DNA from: JAOUEA01 sp038249195
GTDB taxonomy: Bacteria > Actinomycetota > UBA4738 > HRBIN12
Direction of reading: 5' to 3'
Length of the DNA stretch: 64,000 bases
Assembly (NCBI GenBank): GCA_038249195.1
Contig: JBBRWM010000001.1
Span: 310,001 to 374,000 of the forward strand
In this document: piece after piece, positions 1 to 8,914 of the stretch
Position numbering within the stretch: position 1 is the stretch's first letter
Layout of the letters: each line of letters begins with the position of its first letter
Program-made: the position numbers and the translations under genes
Notes under the pieces: model-generated
Seen by the model: only the letters and a program-made list of their open reading frames with translations
The model's database searches: none
What the model was told of the DNA's origin: nothing

Positions 1-25
1 CCCACCGTAGGCGAGCCAACAGCCG

Positions 26-694
26 TCAATGCGCCAGTGCGGCCTCCACGACGGCGATCGTGCCGGCGTCCGTTCCCTCTCGCGCGAGGTCGAGGACGCT
101 CCGCCCTTCGTCGTCGCGCGCGTCGGGATCCGCACCCGCGAGAAGCAGGAGCCGCGCGAGCTCCTCGTTGCCGGTGCGCGCGGCCGCGTGCAGCGGCGTC
201 CACCCCTGCGACTGACGCGCATCGGGTTCCGCCCCAGCCTGGAGCAGGATACGGGCGGCCTCGGTATGGCCCGCGCCGGCGGCGCTGTTCAGCGGCGTGC
301 CTGTCATCCAGCCGCGACCACGCGCGTTGACGTCGGCCCCGCGATCAACCAGCAGACGGGTCGTCTCCGGCGGCGCGAAGAACGCCGCGAGGTGTAAAGC
401 GGTGAAGCCGTCCTCGCTGAACCGCTCGTTCAGGGTGGGGTCGGCGGCGAGGAGCTCGTCGACGCGGTCGAGTTCGCCGAACGCCGCCGCCTCGAAGACA
501 TCCATCCGCTCGACATGTTCGCCTACCACGTCCGTGAGGGCTCGGTCCGATCGGTAGCGGGCCCGCATGAGCGCGGAGACGCCTTCCGCATCGCGAGCGA
601 CGGCGAGTAGGGGTTCGGCGGCGAGGATCGTTCGCACGCGCTGGGCGTCGCCCGCCTCGATGGTGGCGAAAAGCTGCGCCGAGCTGCTGGTCAC
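26..694 (-). CDS. Ankyrin repeat protein
   Basis: A 222-residue protein built almost wholly of ankyrin repeats. Three clear repeats (TALHLAA, TPLNSAA and TPLHAAA cores, each followed by an LLxxGA turn with D-A-R) lie at about residues 97-195. Weaker repeats precede them, and a final half repeat (SVLDLA) ends the protein. There is no signal peptide, membrane segment or catalytic domain, so a cytosolic protein-binding role is the reasonable inference; the partner is unknown. It is divergently transcribed from a MarR-type regulator 44 bp away and could be regulated by it. Confidence 0.85.
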   Translation of the reverse strand: MTSSSAQLFATIEAGDAQRVRTILAAEPLLAVARDAEGVSALMRARYRSDRALTDVVGEHVERMDVFEAAAFGELDRVDELLAADPTLNERFSEDGFTALHLAAFFAPPETTRLLVDRGADVNARGRGWMTGTPLNSAAGAGHTEAARILLQAGAEPDARQSQGWTPLHAAARTGNEELARLLLLAGADPDARDDEGRSVLDLAREGTDAGTIAVVEAALAH

Positions 695-719
695 GGCTTG
701 CCTCCCGTGGTTCTATATG

Positions 720-734
720 TTTAGGCTAACTAAA
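720..734. promoter_or_regulatory. Candidate MarR operator palindrome
   Basis: An A/T-rich palindrome (TTTAG-N5-CTAAA) lies in the 44-bp gap between the divergent ankyrin and MarR genes, ending five bases before the MarR start codon. It stands out in otherwise GC-rich DNA. MarR-family proteins usually bind such palindromes and repress themselves and the divergent neighbour. No Shine-Dalgarno sequence precedes the MarR ATG, so a leaderless transcript with its -10 element inside this AT-rich stretch is possible. This is inference from position and symmetry only. Confidence 0.35.
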
Positions 735-738
735 TAGC

Positions 739-1185
739 ATGCCGACGTCAAGGCGAACTTCCCCAGCGCACGAGGTCGAGGCGGTAGCGGACCGGCTGCA
801 TAAGGCCGCCATCCACCTCCTGCGTCGCCTGCGCGTCGAGGATGAGGCGATGGGCCTTTCCGCCCCGCGCCTGTCCGCGCTCTCGGTCCTGGTGTTCGGC
901 GGCCCGATGCGGATCGGAGCCCTCGCCGGCGTGGAGCAGGTAGAGCCGCCCACGATGACTCGGTTGGCCGATGGCTTGGAACGCGACGGGTACGTCAACC
1001 GGCTCCCCGACCCCCAGGACCGGCGCGCGGTCGTGGTACGGGCTACCCCCGAGGGCACCCGCGTTCTCCACAGGGCCAGGGCCCAGCGCGTGGCGGCCTT
1101 GGCCACCGACCTGCGAGCGCTGTCTGCACGAGAGCTCGCCGCGCTCGCCGAAGGGGTGGAGGTCCTGGAGCGCTTGCTCGGCTAA
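739..1185 (+). CDS. MarR-family transcriptional regulator
   Basis: A 148-residue winged-helix regulator of normal MarR length. The DNA-binding core at about residues 45-110 reads as 'LSALSVLVFGGPMRIGAL', then 'EPPTMTRLADGLERDGYV' (recognition helix) and 'DRRAVVVRATPEG' (wing), which is the MarR pattern. The flanking helices form the dimerisation region. It is divergent from the ankyrin gene and convergent with the epimerase, overlapping that gene's end by four bases. The ligand cannot be predicted. Autoregulation through the palindrome just upstream is likely. Confidence 0.9.
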   Translation: MPTSRRTSPAHEVEAVADRLHKAAIHLLRRLRVEDEAMGLSAPRLSALSVLVFGGPMRIGALAGVEQVEPPTMTRLADGLERDGYVNRLPDPQDRRAVVVRATPEGTRVLHRARAQRVAALATDLRALSARELAALAEGVEVLERLLG

Positions 1186-2180
1186 CTGGGGGCCCCGTCC
1201 GTGTGCCACGCCGCGAGGAGATCGGCCTCGCGCTCCGCGCTCAGCCCTGCCTTGGGCACGCCGTGTTCGCGATCCCACGCGAGCGTGTCGGCCGCGGTTT
1301 CGGCGAAGGAGCGACGCCGCAGACCCGCCGCCCCGGCCTTGCTCGTGTCGATCTCGTGCAGGCCCGCGTCCTCGACGTCCCAAAGGGGCAACGCCTCGAA
1401 CACGTCGTCGCCCAGCCGGGCCGTGAGGAACGCTCCATCGACCCACGTCAGCTGCGTCCCTGCGCCTGCGGTCGCCACGAGCTGGGGCACGGCCGTGCCC
1501 CAGGTGAGGGGCGCTTCGGGACCCGCAACGCAGAAGACGTCGTCCGTCCCGGCCTCCAGGTTGCGCACGAGGAAGCCGGCGAGGTCGCGGGCGTCGACGA
1601 TCTGCAGGGGCTGGGAGTGAGGGCTGGGGACGAGCATCTCGCCCCCCGCGGCGGCCCGCCGCACCCAGTACGTGAATCGATCGCTGTGGTCGTGTGGACC
1701 GACGACATATCCAGGACGAACGGTGAGGCATCGGCCTGCGAACGCCGCCCGTGCCGCCCGTTCGCACGCGACCTTCAAGGGGCCGTACAACGGGCCGAGG
1801 GCCGCATCGGTGATCTCCTCCGCCCCCGCGGGGGGCTCCGACGTGGGGGTCGCCTCGGTGGCGCCGGGCGCCGTCCCGTCTGGGTACACGGAGATCGAGG
1901 ACACGAACCCGTAGCGCCCGATGGCGTCGCCGAGCGTCGCGGCGACCTCCCGGATCTGGCGCGGCACGTAGCCGCACGTATCGAGCGCCGCGTCCCACGA
2001 GCGCCCGGCGAGGGCCCCGAGGCCGCCGTCGCGGTCGCCGTGCACGTGCTCGACATCGGGGAACCCCTCGGGTTCGGCCGGGCCGCGGTGGAACACCGTT
2101 ACGTCGTGACCGCGCGCCGCCGCCTCCTCCACGGCCGCTCGCCCGACGAAGCGCGTCCCGCCGATCACCAAGAGCTTCAT
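1182..2180 (-). CDS. NAD-dependent epimerase/dehydratase family protein
   Basis: A 332-residue extended short-chain dehydrogenase. The N-terminal Rossmann motif GGTRFVGRA (residues 7-15) binds NAD(P), followed by HRGPAEP and the DVEHVHGDRDG stretch typical of the 'NAD-dependent epimerase' group that resembles isoflavone reductase and plant chloroplast CSP41-type proteins. The usual YxxxK pair is replaced by a YGPLKVACE segment at about residue 135, which carries the Tyr and Lys. Substrate unknown. Its start codon overlaps the stop of the upstream amidohydrolase by four bases, so the two are probably translationally coupled. Confidence 0.85.
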   Translation of the reverse strand: MKLLVIGGTRFVGRAAVEEAAARGHDVTVFHRGPAEPEGFPDVEHVHGDRDGGLGALAGRSWDAALDTCGYVPRQIREVAATLGDAIGRYGFVSSISVYPDGTAPGATEATPTSEPPAGAEEITDAALGPLYGPLKVACERAARAAFAGRCLTVRPGYVVGPHDHSDRFTYWVRRAAAGGEMLVPSPHSQPLQIVDARDLAGFLVRNLEAGTDDVFCVAGPEAPLTWGTAVPQLVATAGAGTQLTWVDGAFLTARLGDDVFEALPLWDVEDAGLHEIDTSKAGAAGLRRRSFAETAADTLAWDREHGVPKAGLSAEREADLLAAWHTDGAPS

Positions 2181-3373
2181 CCCGTCTCCTCCCCCGCCAC
2201 GACCGTCCCGGCACGCCAGACGGTCCTGGGCCGGCGCACCGCCGAGATGTCCTGAACGGGGTCCTCGTCGTAGAGGACCACGTCGGCCGCCTTGCCCGGC
2301 TCCACCGTCCCGACGTCATCGACGCGCACGAGCTCGGCACCGTTGGATGTGGCGGCGCGCATGGCCGCGAGGGGGGTCATCCCCCACGCGACCATCGCGA
2401 CCAGTTCGTTCGGTGCGTTCCCGTGCGGGTTGAAGGGGGTCCCCGCATCGGTCCCGCACACATGCCGGATGCCCGCACGGATCGCTCGTCGGTGGGCGTC
2501 GCGCGATGCGCCCTCGAGCGCTCGAGCCTTCCGCACCGCGTAGCCCGCCACGTCGTCCTCGTGGTCGAGGATCCCGCGGATCGCGCTCAGCGTCGGCGAG
2601 CGGAACGTGCCTCGCGCCTTCATCTCCCGTGCGATCTCCGGGGTCACGTGGTTGCAGTGCTCGACTGAGTCGACCCCGGCCAGGACCGCGTTCAGGATGC
2701 CCTCGGCTCCGATCGCATGCGCGGCGACCCCCCTGTCCCAGGAATGGGCTTCATCGACGGCGGCCGCGAGCTCCTGGGGCGTGTACGCGGCGAACGTCGC
2801 GCCGATGCCCGGCGTCAGCACGCCGCCGGTCGCGACCACCTTGATCGCCGTGGCGCCCGCGCGGATCTCCTCGCGTACCGCCTTTCGCATCGCGTCGGCG
2901 CCGTCGACCTCTCGCGCGAACGCGACGTTGTGCCCGTGGCCGCCCGTGACCGTGAGCGCCCGGCCTGCCGCTCGCACCCGCGGACCGCGGATCAGCTCAT
3001 CGTCTACCGCACGCCCCACGTCGCAGCTGACCGCGTCCATGCCGCCGAGGTCCCGCACCGTCGTCACGCCGTTCGCGAGGTGTCGACCCAGGTTCGCGGC
3101 CGCCTTGAGCGCCGCCCGGGCCGGCGTGAGCGCCCGCGCCTCGCCTTCGAAGTCGGCCCCTCCGTCGAACTGGAGATGCACGTGACAATCGATCAGGCCC
3201 GGAGTGAGGGTCCGCCCTCGGCCATCGACGGCCTGGGCCGCGGTGGCACGCTTGGGCGCCCGCGCGTGGGCGCCGACCCAGGCGATGCGATCGCCATCGA
3301 TCAACACGCCTTGCTTGGCTCTTGAGGTTCGTCCGTCGAACACGCCGACGTTCGCGATGTACGTGGGCATCAT
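2177..3373 (-). CDS. Metal-dependent amidohydrolase (prolidase/imidazolonepropionase-like)
   Basis: About 398 residues; the likely start is one of two adjacent ATGs at 3373 and 3370, because the coding pattern begins there although the frame is open further upstream. Amidohydrolase-superfamily metal ligands are visible: the HVHL pair after 'LIDC', the carbamylated-lysine region AIKVVATGG, His in AAHAIGAEG, His in VEHCNH, and Asp in CGTDAGTPFNPHG. The C-terminal 'GTVEPGKAADVVLYDEDP' is the returning beta-sandwich. This pattern fits the Xaa-Pro dipeptidase/imidazolonepropionase-like clade acting on cyclic amides or dipeptides; the substrate is unknown. First gene of a two-gene operon with the epimerase. 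Confidence 0.88.
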   Translation of the reverse strand: MMPTYIANVGVFDGRTSRAKQGVLIDGDRIAWVGAHARAPKRATAAQAVDGRGRTLTPGLIDCHVHLQFDGGADFEGEARALTPARAALKAAANLGRHLANGVTTVRDLGGMDAVSCDVGRAVDDELIRGPRVRAAGRALTVTGGHGHNVAFAREVDGADAMRKAVREEIRAGATAIKVVATGGVLTPGIGATFAAYTPQELAAAVDEAHSWDRGVAAHAIGAEGILNAVLAGVDSVEHCNHVTPEIAREMKARGTFRSPTLSAIRGILDHEDDVAGYAVRKARALEGASRDAHRRAIRAGIRHVCGTDAGTPFNPHGNAPNELVAMVAWGMTPLAAMRAATSNGAELVRVDDVGTVEPGKAADVVLYDEDPVQDISAVRRPRTVWRAGTVVAGEETG

Positions 3374-3572
3374 CGTCACGATACCTGCCCGCCCGGCACC
3401 GGACTCGCCTCGCACGGCGCGCTCCTGATCCGTTGGGCGATGCCGGTCGAGGCATGATGCGGTCGAGGACAGATCCGGGTGGCTCACCCCGGCAACGGGT
3501 ACCATGCCGCGCGTCGAACGGGCTGTCCTGGCTCGCTGGCCGGCTCGCGAGCTCCGAGGGGGGTGTCCGGGG

Positions 3573-5012
3573 TTGTTGGATGTCGCGAAGATGGCGGTGG
3601 AGGCTGCGCGGAGACTGGGCGCCGACTTCGCCGATGCGCGAGCGGGACTCGACGAGACCGAATCCCTCACCGTGCGCAACCAGCAGATGGAGGGGATCGA
3701 TCGCACCACGTCCACCGGAGTAGGGGTCAGGGTCCTCGTGGGAGGTCGGTGGGGCTTCGCGGCCACGTCTCGACTCGACGAGGCGGAGGTCGTACGCACC
3801 GCCGAGCTCGCGGTCGCGATCGCGAAGGCGGCCCAGCGCCTCCCCGGCGAACCGGTCACCCTCAGCCCCGTCGAGCCCGTGGTCGCCTCGTGGCACGGCG
3901 GCGTCCTCGAGGATCCGTTCCTGGTGCCCCTCGAGGAGAAGGTGGCCCTGCTCATGGAGGCGACGCGCCGCATGCAGGGCGTGGAGGGCCTGAGCTTCAG
4001 CGAGGCCGCGCTCGACTTCTTCCGTCGCTCGACCTGGTTCGCGTCGAGCGACGGAGCCGCCATCGACCAGGTCGTCACGCACAGCGGCGGTGGCACCGAG
4101 GCCGTCGCCGTGGGCGACGGCGACGTGCAGCGCCGCTCCTACCCCAACTCCTTCCGGGGCCACGTGAAAGCCGCGGGGTACGAGCACATCCGGACCCTGG
4201 GACTGATCGAGGAGGCCGAGCGGATCGGGCGCGAGGCAGTGGACCTCCTGCACGCCCCCGACTGCCCCAGCGAGGTCACCACGCTGATCCTTGACTCCGG
4301 CCAGATGGAGCTGCAGGTTCACGAGTCGATCGGCCACCCGATCGAGCTCGACCGCGTGCTGGGGATGGAGGAGGCGTACGCGGGCTCGTCTTGGCTCGCC
4401 CCTCAGGATCGCGGGAACGTGCGGTACGCGAGCGACCTCGTCTCGATCACCGCGGACGCGTCACTGCCCGGCGGGTTGGGTTCCTTCGGCTACGACGACG
4501 AGGGGGTGGCGGCCCAGCGCACGCCCATCATCGTGGACGGCATCTTCCAGAACTTCCTCACGAATCGGGAGACCGCGCCGGTGGTGGGGCAGGCCTCCAA
4601 CGGCACGAGCCGCGCCGACGGGTGGAGCCACCTGCCGCTCATCCGCATGACCAACATCTCGATCGAACCGAAGGCGGGGTCCCTGGCCGAGATCATCGGC
4701 GACACCAAGGACGGTCTCTTCATGAGCACGAACACCTCGTGGTCGATCGATGACAAGCGCATCAATTTCCAGTTCGGCTGCGAGACGGCGTGGCGCGTGA
4801 AGGACGGGAAGCTCACCGAGCTCTACAAGAACCCCAACTACACGGGGCTCGCACCCGAGTTCTGGGGGTCGTGCGACGCCGTGGGGGGACGAGAAGAGTG
4901 GGTGGTCTGGGGCACGCCCAACTGCGGCAAGGGACAGCCCGGCCAGGTGGGTCGCGTCGGGCACGGCACTTCGCCAGCCCGGTTCCGCAACGTTCAGGTG
5001 GGGGTGCGCTGA
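3573..5012 (+). CDS. tldD: TldD-family metalloprotease subunit
   Basis: TldD and TldE/PmbA form a heterodimeric zinc protease that removes leader peptides or degrades unfolded peptides. The HExxxH metal-binding motif typical of TldD is present (HESIGH, near residue 250). Start choice: TTG 3573 sits after a GAGGGGGG ribosome-binding sequence and gives 479 residues, the normal TldD length; ATG 3591 and an upstream ATG at 3504 are also in frame. The stop codon overlaps the next gene's start by one base (TGATG), so both subunits are probably made in equal amounts. Confidence 0.9.
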   Translation: MLDVAKMAVEAARRLGADFADARAGLDETESLTVRNQQMEGIDRTTSTGVGVRVLVGGRWGFAATSRLDEAEVVRTAELAVAIAKAAQRLPGEPVTLSPVEPVVASWHGGVLEDPFLVPLEEKVALLMEATRRMQGVEGLSFSEAALDFFRRSTWFASSDGAAIDQVVTHSGGGTEAVAVGDGDVQRRSYPNSFRGHVKAAGYEHIRTLGLIEEAERIGREAVDLLHAPDCPSEVTTLILDSGQMELQVHESIGHPIELDRVLGMEEAYAGSSWLAPQDRGNVRYASDLVSITADASLPGGLGSFGYDDEGVAAQRTPIIVDGIFQNFLTNRETAPVVGQASNGTSRADGWSHLPLIRMTNISIEPKAGSLAEIIGDTKDGLFMSTNTSWSIDDKRINFQFGCETAWRVKDGKLTELYKNPNYTGLAPEFWGSCDAVGGREEWVVWGTPNCGKGQPGQVGRVGHGTSPARFRNVQVGVR

Positions 5013-6361
5013 TGCCGGGGTTGATCGGCGCCGACGGGTTCGGCGCCGTGTCCGAGGCGGCGCTCGCCATGGACGGTGTGGATGGCGTCGAGGTGCTCTT
5101 CATGCACGATTGGGGCGGGCTCACCCGGTTCGCGGGCTCGGAGATCCACCAGAGCACCTTCCGCGAGGACACCGAGCTGCGGGTCCGCGTGGTTTCCAAG
5201 GACCGCGTCGGCGTGGCGGCCACCAACGACTTCACGCGGGCGGGCGCGGCTCGTGCCGCCCGCAGCGCAAAGGAGATGGCGGAGATCGTCGCACCCGATC
5301 CCCTATGGCCCGGGCTGGCGCCGAAGGCCGAGGTTGCGGACGTGGAACGCTTCTTCGCGTCGACCGCCGACGCCTCCCCAACGACGCGCGCCGCGGCGGC
5401 GGAAGGGCTGATCGGGCAGTGCCCAGTCGGCTTCACGGCTGCGGGCGCCTACGAGACGCAGGCGGTGGAGGTGGGCGTCGCGAACACGCTGGGACAGTTC
5501 TGCTGGTCGCCGTCCACCGTGGCGTCGCTCACCACGGTGATGTCCGGCGGCGAGCAAGGAAGCGGCTTCGCAGAGGTGTTCACGGGCGACGCGGACGCCA
5601 TCGACGCCGAGGCCGTCGGGGGGCGCGCGGCTGAGAAGGCGGTCGCGTCGCAGTCGCCGCGCGCCCTCGATGCCGCCGTGTACCCGGTGGTGTTGGAGCC
5701 GGCCGCCACCGCCACGCTGGTCGGGTTCCTAAGCTGGGTGGGCTTCGCCGGCAAGGGGTACGTGGAGGGCCGCTCGTGCTTCAGCGGTCGCCACGGCCAG
5801 CAGGTGGCGGCGCCCGCCATCCAGCTCTGGGACGACGCCACGGATCCCGGCACCCTCGGCGCCTCCTTCGATTTCGAGGGCGTCCCGCGGCAGCGCGTGG
5901 ACCTCATCAGGAACGGCGTGTTCCTCGACGCCGTCTACGACCTGCGCACCGCCAAGCAGGGAGACGTCGCCTCCACCGGGCACGCGCTGCCATCGCCCAG
6001 CCCGGAGGGTCCGTTCCCGTTGAACGTCTTCATGGGCACCGGGGACGCCACCGTCGATGAGATGATCCGCGGCACGGAACGCGGGATCCTCGTCACGCGC
6101 TTCCACTACTCCAACGTGGTGAACCCGATGGAATCGACCATCACGGGCATGACCCGTGACGGCACGTTCCTGATCGAACGCGGGGAGGTCGTCGGCCCGG
6201 TCCGCAACTTCCGGTTCACCCAGTCGATCCTGTCCGCGTTCTCGGAGACCACCATGGTCGGGAGGGACGCGGAGCTCGCCAGCGAGTTCTTCTTCAGCGC
6301 CAGCCGCGTGCCCGCCCTGAAGATCGAGGCGTTCAACTTCTCCGGCGTGAGCGACCACTAG
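5012..6361 (+). CDS. pmbA: TldE/PmbA-family protease subunit
   Basis: The 449-residue partner of TldD. It has the PmbA/TldD fold but lacks the HExxxH motif, as expected for the non-catalytic TldE half that shapes the peptide chamber. Recognisable stretches are 'VEVLFMHDWGGLTRFAGS' near the N terminus and 'NVVNPMESTITGMTRDG' near the C terminus, followed by 'IERGEVVGPVRNFRFTQS', a hallmark of the family. The frame is open upstream, but the TGATG junction with tldD fixes the start at 5012. No dedicated peptide substrate gene is visible nearby. Confidence 0.9.
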   Translation: MPGLIGADGFGAVSEAALAMDGVDGVEVLFMHDWGGLTRFAGSEIHQSTFREDTELRVRVVSKDRVGVAATNDFTRAGAARAARSAKEMAEIVAPDPLWPGLAPKAEVADVERFFASTADASPTTRAAAAEGLIGQCPVGFTAAGAYETQAVEVGVANTLGQFCWSPSTVASLTTVMSGGEQGSGFAEVFTGDADAIDAEAVGGRAAEKAVASQSPRALDAAVYPVVLEPAATATLVGFLSWVGFAGKGYVEGRSCFSGRHGQQVAAPAIQLWDDATDPGTLGASFDFEGVPRQRVDLIRNGVFLDAVYDLRTAKQGDVASTGHALPSPSPEGPFPLNVFMGTGDATVDEMIRGTERGILVTRFHYSNVVNPMESTITGMTRDGTFLIERGEVVGPVRNFRFTQSILSAFSETTMVGRDAELASEFFFSASRVPALKIEAFNFSGVSDH

Positions 6362-6437
6362 GCCAAGGCATCACGCGATGGTGCCGTGGGGCCCTGCGGT
6401 AGGCTGGCTCCCCTACCACGCACGCCGAGGAGGAGCC

Positions 6438-6905
6438 ATGCAGGTCGCGGACATCATGCACGCGGACGTGAAGACGGCGGACGCGGAAGACACATTCGCC
6501 GACGTCGCGAAGCTGATGCGGACCAACGGGATCTCCTCGGTGGTGGTGCTCGACGGCAAGAAGCTCGCCGGGATCGTGACGGAGCGCGACATCGTGAACC
6601 TCGTCGCCGCGGGCGGCGACCCACACTCGGTGAAGGTCGTGCACGGCATGACGCGGCGCGACCTCGAGACGATCGGACCGAAGGTCGACCTCGGCGATGC
6701 CGCCGAGCACATGGTGAGCCGCAACATCCGGCACCTGCCGGTCGTGGACCGAGGGCGCGTGGTGGGCATCGTGTCGATCCGCGACCTCACCAAGTGGGCC
6801 GCCGAAGAGCTCGCCGGCGGCCACGAGATGCCCGACATCGCGCGCAGCCACAAGGCGCTCGCCGCCGCGAGCGAGTTGCAGAAGCAGCGGCGCAAGGGCG
6901 CCTAG
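6438..6905 (+). CDS. CBS-domain pair protein
   Basis: A 155-residue protein made of two CBS domains (about residues 8-58 and 70-125), each with the typical ending 'GIVTERDIV' and 'GIVSIRDLT'. Such stand-alone pairs bind adenine nucleotides and act as energy or redox sensors. ATG 6438 is preceded by a strong AGGAGGAG ribosome-binding site, so I prefer it to the in-frame upstream ATG. The stop overlaps the convergent NADH dehydrogenase end by four bases. The partner enzyme is not evident. Confidence 0.9.
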   Translation: MQVADIMHADVKTADAEDTFADVAKLMRTNGISSVVVLDGKKLAGIVTERDIVNLVAAGGDPHSVKVVHGMTRRDLETIGPKVDLGDAAEHMVSRNIRHLPVVDRGRVVGIVSIRDLTKWAAEELAGGHEMPDIARSHKALAAASELQKQRRKGA

Positions 6906-8215
6906 TCTTCGGGGGCCCCTCCGTCTCCGGCGGCACGCTGGAACGGCTCGTGCGGATGCTCGAACGACCCGAACTGCGTGATGTCGCGCGGGAAGAGCAG
7001 CGCGACGGTCCAGTCCATGGCGATACGCACGCGTCGTCCCAGGGTCGGCATGGCGAGCAGGTGGTAGGTCCGGTGCAGGAACCAGCCCAGGAACCCTTTC
7101 ACCTTCACCCCCCGGACGTTCGCAACGCCCTTGTAGCGCCCCAGGGAACACACGCCGCCGACGTTGCGCCACACGAACGGCTCCACGGCGCCCCCAGCCC
7201 CGAGCTGCGCCCCTATGTTGCGGCCCAGCCTGCGCCCTTGGCGCAGCGCGTGCTGCGCGGTGGGCGGGCACGTCCCGCCCCCGACGAGGTCGGGGACCGC
7301 CGCCAGGTCGCCCGCCGCCCAGGCGCCGGGCACGCCCACCACCCGGAGCTCGGCGTCGACCCGGATCCTCCCCCGTTCATCGAGGGGGAAGCCGCTCAGC
7401 CCCGCCAGCGGCGATGGCTTCACGCCGGCCGTCCACACGAGCGTTTGCGACGCGAAGGACTCGCCGCCTGTCAGGCGGATCACGCCGCCCTCGGCCGACT
7501 CGAGCTGGGTCCGCAGCCTGATATCGACCCCGCGTCGCGCGAGTCGAGATCGCGCGTACCGGGCGAGGTCCTCCGGCAGCTCGGGCAGGATCCGGTCGCC
7601 CGCCTCCACGAGCACCCATCGCATGTCGGACGCCTGGAGCGTGTGATAGGACCCGAGCGCATCGCGGCTGAGGTCCTCCAGCTCGCCGAGCGCCTCCACG
7701 CCGGCATAGCCGGCGCCCACGAACACGAACGTGAGCGCCGCCCGCCGCACGGCTCCATCAGACGTCTCGGCCGCGAGGTCGAGCCGCGACAGGACGTGGT
7801 TGCGGAGCCAGATGGCCTCCTGGACCGTCTTGAACCCCACGCCGTGCTCGGCGAGGCCGGGGATGGGCAGCACGCGCGACCAGGACCCCGCCGTGACGAC
7901 GAGCTCGTCGTAGTCGACGCGATGCTCGCGCCCGTCGCCGATGAGCACGGTCGCGCGTCGGGCGTCGTGATCGACGCGGGAAACCTCCCCCACGATCACC
8001 TCCACGTCATTCAGCACGCTGCGCAGCGGCACCACCACCGCCCGTGGGTCGATCGTCCCGCTCGCGACCTCGGGGAGGAACGGCTGGTACTGCATGAAAT
8101 TCTCCGCGCTCGCGAGCGTCACCCGGTGACCCGCCCGGGCCGCGCCCCGCAGCTCCATCGCCGCGTACAGCCCGGCGAAGCCCCCGCCCACGATCAGGAC
8201 CCGGCTGCCGCCCAT
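6902..8215 (-). CDS. ndh: Type II NADH dehydrogenase (NDH-2 like)
   Basis: A 437-residue FAD-dependent pyridine nucleotide-disulfide oxidoreductase. FAD site GGGFAGLYAA at residues 9-18, NADH site FVGAGYAGVEALGEL at about 165, and second FAD contact 'WAAGDLA' at about 292. The C terminus holds an amphipathic/hydrophobic stretch (FLGWFLHRTYHLLAMP) like that which anchors NDH-2 to the membrane. Role: non-proton-pumping transfer of electrons from NADH to quinone. It is the last gene of a packed minus-strand operon, its start lying 22 bases inside the upstream HAD gene. The frame is open far upstream, but the Rossmann motif fixes the start. Confidence 0.88.
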   Translation of the reverse strand: MGGSRVLIVGGGFAGLYAAMELRGAARAGHRVTLASAENFMQYQPFLPEVASGTIDPRAVVVPLRSVLNDVEVIVGEVSRVDHDARRATVLIGDGREHRVDYDELVVTAGSWSRVLPIPGLAEHGVGFKTVQEAIWLRNHVLSRLDLAAETSDGAVRRAALTFVFVGAGYAGVEALGELEDLSRDALGSYHTLQASDMRWVLVEAGDRILPELPEDLARYARSRLARRGVDIRLRTQLESAEGGVIRLTGGESFASQTLVWTAGVKPSPLAGLSGFPLDERGRIRVDAELRVVGVPGAWAAGDLAAVPDLVGGGTCPPTAQHALRQGRRLGRNIGAQLGAGGAVEPFVWRNVGGVCSLGRYKGVANVRGVKVKGFLGWFLHRTYHLLAMPTLGRRVRIAMDWTVALLFPRDITQFGSFEHPHEPFQRAAGDGGAPED

Positions 8216-8913
8216 GACTCCAGCATCCCCGGAATTTCCTCGAGCGTCCGCACCCAGCCGTCGGGCTCGGCGAGCTGCTCGGGCGTTGGGTCCTCGGGCG
8301 CCTCGCCGCGCAGGACCCATATCGCGTGCATCCCGACGGCTCGGGCGGGCCGCACGTCGTAGTCGAGGCGATCGCCCAGCATCACCGCGCGGGCCGGGTC
8401 CACCGCGGCCGTGGCCAACACGTGGGCGAACAAGGCGGGGTCCGGCTTCTGCAGCCCCAGGTCGTCGCTCACGCCCCAGACCTCGAACGATCCCGAGAGG
8501 CCGTCGCGATCCAGGGCCGCGCGCACCGACGAGGGTTGGTTCGCGATCACGCCCAGACGGTACCGGCGGGCGAGCGCCTCCAGGCACGGGCGGACGTCCG
8601 CGTAGAGCGCGGTGGGCGGATACGCCCAGTACCGCGCCGCACGCGCCTCGAGCGCGCCCAGGTCGTAGTCTTGTCCGAGGAAGCGCGCGCTCAGCCGCCG
8701 TCGGAAGGAACCGTCCTGAGCCGCACGCGTCGCGGCGTACTCACGCTCGAACTCGTCATCGCTGAACTCACCGCCGGCCTCGCGCAGCGCGCGCATCCAC
8801 GATCGCGCGTAGATCGAGTCGTCGTACATCACCCCACCGATATCGAAGAACACCATCTCGATCCGCGTGGTGGCCGCCGGATCGGTGGGCGGGGGGATGG
8901 GCACGACCGGCAT
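8194..8913 (-). CDS. HAD-superfamily hydrolase
   Basis: A 239-residue haloacid dehalogenase-like phosphatase. Motif I is FFDIGGVMYDD: the expected nucleophile Asp is present but the usual second Asp (DxD) is Gly, as in 'DIGGV' HADs of the epoxide-hydrolase/YihX type. Motif II Ser/Thr is in 'VIANQPS', the Lys of motif III in 'GLQKPDPALF', and motif IV in 'VMLGDRLDYDV'. A helical cap lies between motifs I and II. The substrate is unknown. Expressed between the rRNA methyltransferase-like gene (one base upstream) and ndh. Confidence 0.88.
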   Translation of the reverse strand: MPVVPIPPPTDPAATTRIEMVFFDIGGVMYDDSIYARSWMRALREAGGEFSDDEFEREYAATRAAQDGSFRRRLSARFLGQDYDLGALEARAARYWAYPPTALYADVRPCLEALARRYRLGVIANQPSSVRAALDRDGLSGSFEVWGVSDDLGLQKPDPALFAHVLATAAVDPARAVMLGDRLDYDVRPARAVGMHAIWVLRGEAPEDPTPEQLAEPDGWVRTLEEIPGMLESWAAAGS

Positions 8914-8914
8914 G